The notes beneath the pieces are model-generated. The model saw nothing but the letters and a program-made list of their open reading frames with translations, did not search any database and was not told where the DNA came from. From contig JAGEMR010000048.1 in assembly GCA_021030915.1 (NCBI GenBank), forward strand, positions 124,001 through 188,000: 64,000 nucleotides of DNA. The letters run 5' to 3'. Shown here in pieces: positions 24,708 to 36,057 of this stretch. Within the stretch, counting starts at the first letter, position 1. Every line of letters starts with the position of its first letter. This DNA is from Astrothelium macrocarpum. Taxonomy: Eukaryota; Ascomycota; Dothideomycetes; Trypetheliales; Trypetheliaceae. The position numbers and the translations under genes are program-made.

Positions 24708-25675
24708 CGTTAGCCCAATGAAGGTGTGAGCGGTTTGTTGTGTGAGAACAACTGCCTCGGTCCGTCTTTTCCAACACGCAATCTTGTCTTCGCTGCCTTT
24801 TCCATTTTTGGCAAAGCTTAGAAGATAACTACGAAGATGGACCAGCTCGTAAGTGACTGAGCGCATCCATGGTCTGGCTTAGTAGACTGTCTAGATGCAA
24901 TACCTAGATGGGATAGTCATAGTGGCGCAGCGTGCACTTTATCTGTGGAGCGATACGCCGGAAGATCGACGTCGAAACTATTATGCATCAACCGACAGAC
25001 ACTTTGAATGGAGAGCAGCAGAGCATTTGCTGCAGCTTAACCATGCAAGACAACAAAAAAAAACACGAGCTATCTGTTGAGATATTTAGCACTGCGCTCA
25101 TCGGAGTGGCCAAATGGTCAAGTGCTGGGTTTCAACAGAGTTTCAGTACGGCCAACGCTCGCAACGCCTCTTTGACTTGAGAGGTCAAAGTCAGCAAGCA
25201 AGACAAGCAAGACAAGGCGTAGTGCAGATGGGTACCTGGTTTAGAAGAGCTGACAGATTGGTGCTGAGGGATTTGGAATGGCGGGGGTGGGCAGTGAACT
25301 AGGCCAGCTCGGGCAGTTTAGCATGTTCAGCCGTTTCCCGGATGCGCCAGATCCAAAAGATCCGGCCTTGACAGAATTCAGCAATAATCAACACTCCCCA
25401 CCACCACATCTTACATTCCTCCACTCCGTCTTTGGAACCCACCAAAGCCAACCCATCTGGTCCTCGGTATGGCACGATTTCCATCCTTCTCGTGACCTTT
25501 TGCCCAACGTCTATCCATCATCTCCGCGTGTTGTTCCTACCAACTTTTGGTGCAGCTTGATCTCTGAAACCGCCTTATGTGCCGCTGGTCTGCTGACGGT
25601 GCCGCGTCGTCTACGCTGCTATAACGTCTGGTTGCGGCTCTGCTCTAGAACCTTTGTACCTTGGCTTCTGGCAAC
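24708..25675. other. intergenic region
   Basis: About 970 bp between Nse1 and the PA-TM-RING gene. No RNA gene or repeat recognised; the right end is the presumed promoter. Confidence 0.5.
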
Positions 25676-27284
25676 ATGGCAATCCTATCATTTCTACCCT
25701 GGATCTTGGCTACCTTTTTGGCTTTGATATCTGCCCAATCTCTGGCGCCTACGAATACGTCGAAGATCCAAAATGCCCTCACACTATCGCTCACTGAAGG
25801 TGGCAGTGCTCACCCTATTGGATTGATTATGCCATTGACAACCGGAGCGCTTTCTCAAATACCAGTATGCTTTTATTCTTTTGTAATGCCGTTATACGCA
25901 ACCCACTAATAGTCAACTTTAGTCTGGTGGAATCGAAGGTACTATTCTGGTGGCGACGAATCCAAACGATGTCTCAGCAATTGCCAACGAAGACCTGGCC
26001 TTGATCAGTTGCGACCCTAGTTCTTATCCTGGTAACCTGGGTGCTCTGGATATGTTGAACCAAGTCCTTAGCCGGCAAACCAAAGCAGTGCTTTTGTATT
26101 CGAATACGTCCATATCCTGTAATTATACTGCCGGAAATACTCCTCCGTCTAGCCCCTTCATCTATTCGATGAGTACTCCGAGTGAATCACAAGAGCTGTT
26201 CAATGAACTGACCGGACCCTCTGATAATGGTTTCACGCCAGCTACTGCCATCATCCAGCAAACTGCCAATTCGAACAGCTCGAATAGCAGCTCAAGTTCT
26301 GGCAGTAATCCTCTGGGTCCTTCACCTTCGACCGCTGTGGCTATGATCATCCTTTATAGTATCACCGGCGTCATCACTGCGCTCTTTCTGGTAATTATCG
26401 TGACTGGTGCCGTTCGCGCTCATCGGCATCCTGAACGGTACGGCCCTCGAAACGTAACGGGACGAACGCGCCAGAGCAGGGCAAAGGGCTTGGCAAGAGC
26501 AATGTTAGAAACCATTCCAATCGTAAAGTTTGGAGAGAGACAGCCCGACAAGGATGCCGACGTTGAAATGGTCGCCGCGACAGCGGAGGATGGATCAGGA
26601 GACCAGGCGGCAAACACTGACGATACTGGGAACCAAAGAAAAGAACCGCAATCAGAAGAGCATGGAATAACCAGTGTTGAGGATAATGCAGTTGCACAAA
26701 ACAACGAGGCCGGGACTGCAGAGACGACTGCCGCGATCGGACCCAACACAAATACGTCCACCGCGCAAGCCGGAGCAGAAAACCGCGACGGTCTCGGCTG
26801 CTCCATCTGCACAGAAGACTTCGAGCGCGGCCAAGACATCCGCGTGCTGCCCTGCGACCACAAATTCCACCCGGCCTGCATCGACCCCTGGCTCCTCAAC
26901 GTCTCCGGCACGTGTCCACTATGCCGCATCGACCTGCGACCGCCGCGATCCCGCTCGTCAGGCGACTCCGCCGATCACGCCAGCGACAGCGGCTCGTTTG
27001 CGCCGCCGCTGGCCGAGAACGACGAGGTGGAAGGTGCGGGCCGGACGACGCGCAGAACGAGCAGGTTGCGCAGCGTGCTGCATATGCGGACGGCGGAGGA
27101 GCGCGCTGCGGCGTTGAGAGAGCTGAGGGAGGAGGATGAGGAGGAGGCGGAAAGGCCGGAAGGCGTGGAGAACAATGATACGGTGCGGAGACGCAACCGC
27201 TTGACGATGCGGTTGCAGGATGTGTTTCGAGTGAGGACGCGGAGGAATGCGGAGGGCGATGCGGCGGGAACGGTGGTTAGGTGA
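25676..27284 (+). CDS. PA-TM-RING type transmembrane E3 ubiquitin ligase
   Basis: Two exons (25676-25864, 25923-27284) give 516 residues. A signal peptide (MAILSFLPWILATFLALISA) is followed by a lumenal protease-associated-like region rich in N-glycosylation sites. One membrane helix lies at about residues 201-226 (AVAMIILYSITGVITALFLV). The cytoplasmic side carries an RING-H2 domain at 356-397 (CSICTEDF, CDHKFHPACIDPWL, CPLC). This architecture is that of endosome/vacuole ligases such as animal RNF13/RNF167 and yeast Tul1-like sorting ligases. The tail is Arg/Glu-rich. The intron has a consensus ACTAAT branch point. From about 27000 the coding strand switches from C-rich to G-rich. Confidence 0.9.
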
Positions 27285-27929
27285 CGGGATGTTTCCTCAT
27301 GTGTATCAGTATTATCAGCTGTTATCCGTAAGCATTCGGGGGCGTTACGTGTGCTATAAGACTGGGATTCGGGGGGGATCAATATCTTGGATATACAGGA
27401 AATAACGGGGCATGTGTATTAGTCTGTGACGAGTTTACGGGAGATTTTAGTCATGACCTGTAAGGAAATTGAAAGATATACAATAAGAAGAAGCTGCAGA
27501 TCAATGATTATTTCATTTGCCATTTTATATTCAAAGAGATTGTTGGAAACTGTCTGCGAAAATGCGTGACTGTTGTCATCGGTAGTGTGTGGCTTTGGCT
27601 GAGATTATGGTACCGAATTCTTCTGTCGTGCAACAAATCTTGGCTGGGTCACTCTGAGATGAATGTCCGTAGTGAGGCACCTTCCGATGGCTCTTTGAGT
27701 GGCTCCCTATTCTCCATGCATTCTCTTCGTTTGCTCATCACACGTCAACTCCTCCAATGCCTTTGAAGCTAGGAACGCGGATTTGTCGCCAACTCGCGTC
27801 TTGACTGCAAGACTCTGGCAAATCACAACATCAGGGAAACATCCTACGCTCGTCCAATCAATTTTCCTCATTGTCTCTATTTCTTTCGATACTACTGTCT
27901 TTTGCAGTGGTATTGACAGCTTTGCAACA
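27285..27929. other. intergenic region
   Basis: About 645 bp: 3' UTR of the RING gene and promoter of ARP5. Nothing else recognised. Confidence 0.5.
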
Positions 27930-30333
27930 ATGGGCATCTTGAATGGGGAGCCTCACGAGCGCTCCCGACAGCAGTCTCCGAAAACTGAACCAGCAAAGAT
28001 ATATGGCATTAATGAGCCTCCATTCACTGGCTTTCATCCAGTTGATACTGAAGGTTACCGGCGCAGCAATCGAGAGACAACAATAGTCATCGATAATGGT
28101 ACTTGCACCCTAAGTTCTCAACACAATCATAGGATTGACTGACCCTATCTAGGCTCTTCAACTGTGCGCGCTGGATGGTCCTTTGACAAAACCCCTCGAG
28201 TCTCCCTACCGCCGCTCATGGCGCGCTATCGCGATCGCAAGCTGAACCGTACCTTTGCCTTCATGGGCTCAGATGTTTACTCGGATGGTACAGCGAGAGG
28301 TCAGGCAAAGAATGTCTACGATCCCGGGACAAATATTGTCAACAACTGGGACGCGATGGAAGGCGTTCTAGACTACATCTTTGTGAAGCTTGGCATAGAA
28401 AGTGGGGAGAATGGTGTTGACAGGCCTATACTGATGACTGAACCCGTCGCGAATTTGGGCTATGCAAGGAAAAGTGAGTCTTCGGAATCCGGCACTTTGC
28501 TTGCGTCTGCTAATTGAAATCATCTTTCAGCAATGAGTGAAATTTTATTTGAGTGCTACGGTGCTCCCTCAGTCGCGTATGGCATCGATTCTCTTTTCTC
28601 ATACCGATATAATGGGGGCAGCACCGGCTTGGTCGTTTCTTCTTCCTATACATCAACTCACCTCATCCCAGTCATTGACTCAAAAGCATTGCTTTCACAT
28701 GCTACGCGACTCAGCTGGGGCCGATTTCAAGGCGCAGAATATCTCCTTAAGCTCTTGAAACTAAAGTATCCAGGCTTTCCAGGCAAGTTCAGTGACCCAC
28801 AAGCTGAAGACCTGGTCCGAGAACATTGTTATATATCGCATGACTATCAGCACGAGCTGGATAGCTACTTGGATTGGGAAGGTTTAGAAGAGAGGGACCA
28901 CATCGTACAGCATCCATACACAGAACAGATTGTGCCTCAAAAAAGCGAGGAGGAGCTTGCGCGACAAGCGGAGAAACGCAAAGAAAGTGGACGAAGATTA
29001 CAAGAGCAGGCCGCGAAAATGAGGCTAGACAAGCTCATTCGGAAAGAGCAGGAGCTGGAATATTACAAGGAGCTCCAGAACCGCATCTCAGAAACCACAA
29101 AAAAAGAGGCCAAACGATTGCTAGAATCGGATGATTTCGATGACGAAAGTCAACTAGAAAAGAAAATCCGTGATATGGAAAAATCTATCCGAAAAGCACG
29201 CAATAAAGATCTCGGCGACGATCAAGAGGAGATAGTGGAGCCAACCTTTCCCCTGCTTGACGTTCCTGACGATCAGCTAGACGAAGAAGGCATGAAGCAG
29301 AAGCGACAACAGCGACTTCTCAAATCGAACCATGACGCTCGTGCACGTGCAAAAGCAGAGAAGGAGAAGGAAAGGGCGAGAGTAGCAGAAGAGGAACGGT
29401 TGGATGCTGAAAGGCGTGAAAATGATCTATCAGGATGGATTGCAGAGCGAAGAGCAGCACGTCAAGCGTTGGTTCAGAAAATACGCGATCGCGAACGACT
29501 AAAGGCTGATCTCGGAAATCGAAAATCAATAGCTAGCCAAATGCGGATGAAGAGCATCGCCAACCTTGCCTCTGACAATCCAAGCAGAAAGCGGAGAAGA
29601 GGCGGCGATGAAGATACCTTTGGTGCCGATGATGCTGACTGGACTGTTTATCGCACGATTGCAACGGGTGATGCGAGTGACGATGAAGAGGAGGAAGATT
29701 TAGGCACCAGCTTGAAGAATATCGAAGCGGTATTGCTCAAACACGATCCATCATTCACAGAAGACAGTACTCGTGAAGCGCAAACAGATTGGTCGAAAAG
29801 TCTCGTTCACGCTTTCAAATACGGTCCATGGCCCTTTGATCCCGAATCGCAGCGACAAGCACATCAAGTCCACCTGAACGTGGAGCGCATCCGAGTCCCA
29901 GAAGTCGTCTTCCAACCCGCCATCGCGGGCCTCGACCAGGCCGGCATCGTGGAGATTGCAGCGGACATCATCACCCAGCGCATCGCAGACTCGCCCAAGA
30001 AGAACGATGTCCTCAAGGACATCTTCCTCACGGGTGGGAACACGATGTTCGACGGCTTCGAAGACAGATTGCGCACGGAACTCCGCGCCGTGCTGCCGGC
30101 TGACGCGCCGCTGGCCGTTCGCCAGGCTCGCGATCCCATCCTGGATGCGTGGAAGGGCGCGGCGCGATGGTCGGCTGAGCCCGAGGCCAGACAGGCGTTT
30201 GTGAGCCGCGCGGAGTATTATGAAAAGGGTGCGGAGTACATGAAGGTGAGTTCAAGTTGGCATCTTGTTAGAATTGAAACGAAACACTAACATTTTGTTG
30301 TAGGATCATGCATGTGGGAACTCGAGTGGGTGA
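27930..30333 (+). CDS. arp5: actin-related protein 5, INO80 chromatin remodeller
   Basis: Four exons (27930-28098, 28153-28473, 28531-30245, 30304-30333) give 744 residues. The actin fold opens with TIVIDNGSSTVRAGW and continues with ILMTEPVANLGYARKTMSEI and LFECYGAPSVAYGIDSLFSY. It is interrupted by a long charged coiled-coil insertion (about residues 280-560; KMRLDKLIRKEQELEYYKEL), diagnostic of Arp5. It then resumes with LKDIFLTGGNTMFDGFEDRL and DAWKGAARWS. Arp5 works with Ies6 in INO80 to couple ATP hydrolysis to nucleosome sliding. The last exon encodes nine residues only. The 3' third is more GC-rich than the rest. Confidence 0.96.
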
Positions 30334-31659
30334 GGTGCGTTGTGCCACCGTATCCTCGTTCGAGACACCTTGCGGCTTCGGGCAGGGAATGTGAGGGCTC
30401 GCTATAGGTGTCAGCGGCCGAAGCGAGCGCTCGTGATAAGCTTTTAGATCGAGGTTATCTTCGGGATGGATGAAGCTGTGGCGCTGATGTATCTTTACTG
30501 TATCTTCATGCGTACCGGTGTTGTAGGCGCCACAAAGGGGGAAGGAATCCGGTAGCTTTCGGGTCCCCCGGAGTTTGACAGATTCTCGGATCCGGCATAT
30601 TCGGAGTATTTCGAAACCAACATAGAATCATAATTCTCACTCTTGGTGAACTGCACTTTGTCGGCCGGTTCTACCGAGGCTTGCTGTGCGAATTTTTGGG
30701 GTGTTTCAACTGCGCCACAGTCATGCGTTAAAAGACACAAGGGCGTCTATTCGAGGCGAAGCTGTACGCAGTCACTGTTGCTACTGTTGTTATCATTATT
30801 AAAGTAGAGGGTGCTGATCCAATGGCCAGCATTGTTTCTGCATTGTAGGACTGTGACACAGGCATGAATTGGGGCTCTGCGGCTGCTATTACGGCACGAT
30901 CTGGACCTTGCAATCTCCACAGCGCGTAGTTCATGCAAGTGGCCAGCTTTGGAAAAGAGCCGATTGAAAGCTGGAGATCCGACTTGGACGTTATAGGAGT
31001 TTGGAGGCCCTGCCGTTGGAGACTCATGCTAAGCTAAAAAAGGAAAAAGTAACGTGGTTACTCGCATCTGAGACACAGAAGACTTTGGAACGTTAGTGCG
31101 GACAGCAAATGTTAGCCACCTTTCTGGCCGCGCCAACAGTCTGCAGTTTCAGTATTGCACGCAAACCCAGGGTTGAAGCTTTTATTTTCGGCTCCGTCTG
31201 ACTCGTCTTGCTTCTGATACGTCTCTGCTGTCGGCCAGTACCCGCTGTTCGACAACTTCGCCTGCTCTTTCATCGTTGTGAGGCAAGCTCCTAGACATGC
31301 AGGACATGGTTTCCACCTTGGTGAAGGCCATTGAGTCTTGTCTTCCGCGCTTGGATCGTTTGCCAAAATTACGGCAACCCATCGGAGTCAATCCTATGGC
31401 TGATCCGGCCTGTCTTCCATCCCACCGAGGCGTTGGCCACAACACGGTAGGAGTTGCTCAGTTACACGTAGACTTTCTTCAGAACACACATCCCTTTAAT
31501 CGACTCTAGTCACTTGGTTGGCCTTTTGTTTCCCTTCCAGCAAGATCCATCTAATTCCTTTTTCCACCCTCTGTCAAAGTAAAACGCTTTCCTACATGAT
31601 ACTGCACATCACCCCAATCTTTGCGACGATTCTCCGCTTCACAAAACAAGTGATACGCT
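30334..31659. other. intergenic region
   Basis: About 1.3 kb with no supported gene. Minus-strand frames of about 80-100 codons at 30495-31445 show no family features and lack plausible introns. Confidence 0.5.
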
Positions 31660-34152
31660 ATGGTCACCACCACGAAGACTTTTCGGGAGAGGTTCAGCAA
31701 GAGGTCCGCATCAGCTCTTGGCGATGATGCCATCTCCCAGCCGAAATTGGTTTTGACAAATGCCCAACCACGAATCGATCTACATTCCATCAAACAAGCA
31801 CGCTCAGCGACTTATGAAGATACACAGCGGGGTAATGCCAAAGTGACAAGCGCCGCGAAACGTGCTCGCCCTTCACTAGACAGTGCAAGACCATCTGCCG
31901 GTCAGGTGAAAATATTTTATCTTCCTCCGTCGCAGGATGATGCTATAGGTGTTGCCATCGGAAGTCCGAGCCAAGAGTATTCATTCAAGCCAAGTCGGCC
32001 TCCGCCGGTACCTGGCCAAGACTCATCTATCGAGGGTACTTTACATCCCTTGACAAGATCGGGATCGGTGCCAGACATTCGCCCACGTCCTAGCAAATGG
32101 AGGAGCTTTGGGGGCTTCTTTGGTAAACGATCGCATGGTCAAGCTACACGCTCAAGATATGGTGGCGACACTCCGAATATCAGTCGTCCAATACGTCCTT
32201 CAGTCCAGCCGACTGGATTTACGCCAAGGCCAACCCAATCAAATTCGAGCTCTTTGTCAAATCAGGCCTCAGGAGAAGATGCCATGATAGCGCAACAACC
32301 AATTCGACCTAACCTTCCTAGAGGTACATCATCCTCGATTGCCGCCCCTCAACAAGTGCAGGCATCGAATAAGGAGCAAGTCGATCAATTCTTGCCTGGT
32401 CTACCTGGTTCAGTTCAAGCTGCTACGGCGGATTTGCTGGCTATGTCAAACAGGATCGAACAAGAGAAGCGGGCTCGGGAGAAGGAGGACAAAGACAGCC
32501 AGGAACAGAAAGATAGAGAGGCATCAGATTGGAAGAATAGCTCGGATACAGACAGGAGAAATGGAGAGGTCCCGGCTGGAAAAGATAGCCAGGATAACGA
32601 CAGAACTGACAACCAAAATCCAGAGAGCAAGGAGAGCGAGGAGAGCAGAGATAGCAGAGATAGCAAGGATTCGGACAGGAATGATTCGGTCATGCAAACG
32701 CTGTATGAAAATAATGAATTTGAGGATGAACCCAGTCCATTACCACCGCCCAAGGATGAAGGCTATCTAGCAAAGAAGCCCAGCAAACAGATGCATTTCG
32801 AGTACGGAGATCACTCCAGCATGGATACGATGAAAGAGGTCGTGCCACAAAGAACGGAAGTGACTACAACGCCAAAGGTTGAAGAACCCGTAGTGATCGA
32901 AATTCTAGAGTCACCGATAGAACCAAACTTGCCAAGATCAGAATCATCGAAGGAGTTGCAGTTGTCCATAGAGCTCGCACCGTCAGACGTACCAAAGCCA
33001 TCAACAAAGACAGAAACGTCTGAGCAAAACCAGCCACCAAACCGTGTACAGAGCCCAATGGCAACGGAGAATAGCGAGAATCTATCAATGCTCGAGTCTG
33101 TAGAGTCTGAAGAACCCAGCAAGGATGTTGAAGACTCCAAAGATTCCAGAAAAGTACCTTTGCTCGACATTGTCATCCCGCGAATTGAGATGGAACGCTA
33201 TTCGATCATGTTTGGCAGTGTTCTCAAACGCGATCAAGAGTCCGACGTTTCCCAAGGTCTCCCTCAAAGCCTTCTCGAACGGCGGCAAGCGCACCTTTCC
33301 AAGCTTCAACCCCTCGCCGAGCCCGTCGTTGCTACGAAACCACAAAAGAAACTTGACACCCACATTACCCAGAAGAAACCCAACGACCTCGAACTCGAAA
33401 AGACCCCTGAAGTCTCTAAGCCCCAGACGACCCCCGATATTTCCACACCCCAAGAGACTCCCGAAGTTTCCAAACCCCAAAAGCTCCCCTTTGCAAGCGG
33501 AGCCACCCTCCCTCGCTCCAGCAGCGTCCTCCCGACCAATGACAGACCTTCTCCCTCATTATACCCCCTCCCCCTCCGACCCAGCAAATCCACGAAAACC
33601 AACGCCCTCCGGCCCTCCCCCAACGCCCTCGTCCGCTCCCACACCTCTCCCAAACTCACCTCCCCACCGGCTACATCCGGCACCTCCTTCTTCAGCACCA
33701 CCCCAAGCTCCACCCTCCTCTCCTCCCCGCGCTCCTGGTCCGACGACAACATCCTCCTCTCCACCACGCCCTCCCCAGACTCCGCCTCGCTCCTCGCGGC
33801 GACGCAAGCCGTGCGTCCCGCGCCGCAGGAGCCGGAGTGGGAGATGGTGCTGCCCAAGTCGCATGCATCCCCGCAGCCGCAAGAGCAACCCCAGCAGCAG
33901 CAGCCGCAGCCGCAGCCAAGACCGCGATTGCTTCCCCCAAGGATCATCGGTCTGCCGTCCAGCGTGCGCCCGGTCAAGTCGGGCGTCTACACTGCGCGTC
34001 GCGCGGAGATCGCGAGTGCGCGCGAGGTCTCGTTTCTCAAGACGCCGCAGGGGCAGAGGGAGGTGGCGAGGCCACCGCAGGCGGCGGCGGTGGTGAAGGT
34101 TGTGGATGCGGGGCGGAGGGGTAGCGAGCTAGGGTCGGTGGAGAGAGAGTGA
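31660..34152 (+). CDS. conserved disordered fungal protein of unknown function
   Basis: A single exon of 830 codons. Most of the protein is low-complexity: Ser/Asp/Lys-rich at about residues 275-345, acidic at 350-500, and Pro/Ser/Thr-rich after 560. Two short ordered motifs stand out: SKWRSFGGFFGKR at about 145-157 and MERYSIMFGSVL at about 510-521. I recall both from uncharacterised ascomycete proteins, where the second is the best-conserved element. Three 9-residue repeats TP-x-x-S-x-PQ-x lie at nucleotides 33403-33483. No membrane segment or enzyme motif is visible. A scaffold or regulatory role is possible but unproven. The 3' end switches sharply from C-rich to G-rich near 33800. Confidence 0.8.
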   Translation: MVTTTKTFRERFSKRSASALGDDAISQPKLVLTNAQPRIDLHSIKQARSATYEDTQRGNAKVTSAAKRARPSLDSARPSAGQVKIFYLPPSQDDAIGVAIGSPSQEYSFKPSRPPPVPGQDSSIEGTLHPLTRSGSVPDIRPRPSKWRSFGGFFGKRSHGQATRSRYGGDTPNISRPIRPSVQPTGFTPRPTQSNSSSLSNQASGEDAMIAQQPIRPNLPRGTSSSIAAPQQVQASNKEQVDQFLPGLPGSVQAATADLLAMSNRIEQEKRAREKEDKDSQEQKDREASDWKNSSDTDRRNGEVPAGKDSQDNDRTDNQNPESKESEESRDSRDSKDSDRNDSVMQTLYENNEFEDEPSPLPPPKDEGYLAKKPSKQMHFEYGDHSSMDTMKEVVPQRTEVTTTPKVEEPVVIEILESPIEPNLPRSESSKELQLSIELAPSDVPKPSTKTETSEQNQPPNRVQSPMATENSENLSMLESVESEEPSKDVEDSKDSRKVPLLDIVIPRIEMERYSIMFGSVLKRDQESDVSQGLPQSLLERRQAHLSKLQPLAEPVVATKPQKKLDTHITQKKPNDLELEKTPEVSKPQTTPDISTPQETPEVSKPQKLPFASGATLPRSSSVLPTNDRPSPSLYPLPLRPSKSTKTNALRPSPNALVRSHTSPKLTSPPATSGTSFFSTTPSSTLLSSPRSWSDDNILLSTTPSPDSASLLAATQAVRPAPQEPEWEMVLPKSHASPQPQEQPQQQQPQPQPRPRLLPPRIIGLPSSVRPVKSGVYTARRAEIASAREVSFLKTPQGQREVARPPQAAAVVKVVDAGRRGSELGSVERE
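33403..33483 (+). repeat. three in-frame 27-bp coding repeats
   Basis: Units at 33403-33429, 33430-33456 and 33457-33483 encode TPEVSKPQT, TPDISTPQE and TPEVSKPQK. They lie in the disordered region of the 830-residue protein and differ at several bases. Confidence 0.85.
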
Positions 34153-34787
34153 GTTTGAAATGGGGTTGGATATGGGGTGATGGGAGATGGGGAGGGGGTT
34201 TCAGGAGTTCTATGCTCGGTTGGAGTTATAATTTTAGAACAGGGGGAAATGGGCTTTTGGGTGGTCGGGTATTTGGGAGCCAGTGTAAGGCTTAGATGTC
34301 GACACGATCTGATGCCATGACCGTGGCATAACGACGGGACGGAAAGTCGGATTGTGGATTATAAGATTGGGAAATACTATAAGGCTTGTAGCCATGGATA
34401 TAGTACATCCAAAGCCTACCTTCATTTAATTAATTCCTTGTTTAACGCTACCAAACGAATCATCTTATTAGGCTGCAAAACTATGTTTATTTGTCTGCTG
34501 GTTTTCGTTTACGATCTACGTAAATTTGATATCACAAGTCGATTCTGCCTCTTCTCAAAGACGGCTTCAAGGTATCATTCCACAGACGTATCACGGTCAA
34601 TGTGATGTTACGTGTCCACGCAATAGTGAAATAAATAGTCAATTGTATCTAAACTTTTTCCTCCTATAAATAACATGGTAATGTAACAAACATATACCTC
34701 CAAGCTGATATTCGAAGCCAGCCTCGAATTGAGAAATCCATCTTGCACCTGACAAGCGCCTCGCTAGCCTTGGAAGCCAGTCCCTAA
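34153..34787. other. convergent intergenic region
   Basis: About 635 bp between two convergent stop codons, AT-rich in the right half. Nothing recognised. Confidence 0.5.
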
Positions 34788-35300
34788 TCATGGGGTTCCG
34801 AAAGGGGCCAATAGATCGGTAAGGCTCACAGGTATAATACCATTATAAGCACTATAGAGCTCACCATTTACGTCATCAAGGTTGGTCATCTTACTGCCTT
34901 GACAGTTGACAACTCCGGCTCCAGCTTTACTGATGGCGTTGGAAACATTGATATCCTCGCACGAGCTTGGCGTATTGAACGTACATCCAATGCCAGCTAC
35001 ATTATCTTTCTGGCACTGCCATTGCTCAATGTCACCGCAGGCCGAATCTCCCCTAAGATCGTCCAGTAGAGCTCCTCCCCATTGGCTCGTAGGAGATGAC
35101 ATGAGATTGTTCGAGATGTAGACACCCCATTGGGTGCCAGAACCCGCAGGCTTGCTCACACATTGGCTACTCGGAGAAGAGCCAGGAGCAGGCTGGGTGG
35201 GAACGGTGGGTTCTTGTGGCCTTGGATTCGGAGCAGCAATTGCACCAACGGCCAGTGAAGTAACGAAAAGCTTAATGAAGGTAGAACTCATTAAAGACAT
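34788..35300 (-). CDS. small secreted protein, six cysteines, unknown function
   Basis: A single exon of 170 residues. The N-terminus is a signal peptide (MSSTFIKLFVTSLAVGAIAA from Met4), with predicted cleavage after AIAA. A Pro/Gln/Ser linker follows (about 21-45), then a domain with six cysteines (QCVSKP, ACGD, QCQKD, GCTF, SCEDI, NCQGS), enough for three disulphides. An in-frame Met at position 4 is an equally good start. Size, secretion signal and even cysteine count are those of fungal effector-like or surface proteins. I do not recognise a named family. Confidence 0.75.
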   Translation of the reverse strand: MSLMSSTFIKLFVTSLAVGAIAAPNPRPQEPTVPTQPAPGSSPSSQCVSKPAGSGTQWGVYISNNLMSSPTSQWGGALLDDLRGDSACGDIEQWQCQKDNVAGIGCTFNTPSSCEDINVSNAISKAGAGVVNCQGSKMTNLDDVNGELYSAYNGIIPVSLTDLLAPFGTP

Positions 35301-36057
35301 GTTGAAAGCTTGTGTTGTAGTTCGAATAAACGTTGATCCAAAATAAACTTAGTTGAGGCGAATCCGGTATTGAAGACAGAGACGATTTCGTTGTCCGAGT
35401 TGATTGTCAATCATATCAACCGGCTTGGGGTTCCAACCTCAAAGATATATACTTACTATTTTCAACGATGATCTTGAACATCAATTTCATCCGTTAGAGC
35501 GTGAACCATGACATCATGGTACAACCAAGAGAGACAGCAGTTTTTGATTCGGTGGCATTCGTCGATTTTGGACACCTCTGCTCTTTCATATATGTATTTT
35601 TTAATTTTGCCATGGAGAAAATGACGAACGTCATATCGGTGGTGACAATGACGGGAACAAGGACGGCGATGCGGACGGCCAACGGAGACTCCAGGCCAGC
35701 TTATAGGTCACTTCAGCCTCAATATTTCTGGAACACGCAGGATGCTGGAATATGTGTGGCTCGCGTCAGTGTTCTCGGGGTTTTTTTCTCCCTTGTACCG
35801 AGTTCAACCTTGTTCCCGTTATCGGAGTGCTGTAGGGTAGAGGACGCTTGTTCATTTCTAAATTTTTCACAATGAAGTCCATTATGTAAGCGAGATTCGT
35901 CACGGGTGGACATGGATCGCAAACCCTTCAGCTGACAATGAATACGTCGAGCGTAAGCATTCAGCGGCCATGCGCTTTTCAGTCTCTGTAAAACATATTC
36001 TGTTACTCTAATATCTCTAATATCAGTGGTTCTTGAGTCTAAAAAGTCATCGTCGTC
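35301..36057. other. divergent intergenic region
   Basis: About 760 bp between the secreted-protein start and the nitronate monooxygenase start; presumed promoters of both. A 124-codon frame at 35501-35875 has no recognisable features. Confidence 0.5.

Noticed and set aside
33306..33977. 223-codon antisense frame inside the disordered-protein gene
   Set aside because: Shadow of a C-rich coding strand; Gly/Arg-rich with no features.
35501..35875. 124-codon frame between the secreted protein and nitronate monooxygenase
   Set aside because: No signal peptide, domain or splice support; it lies in a presumed promoter region.
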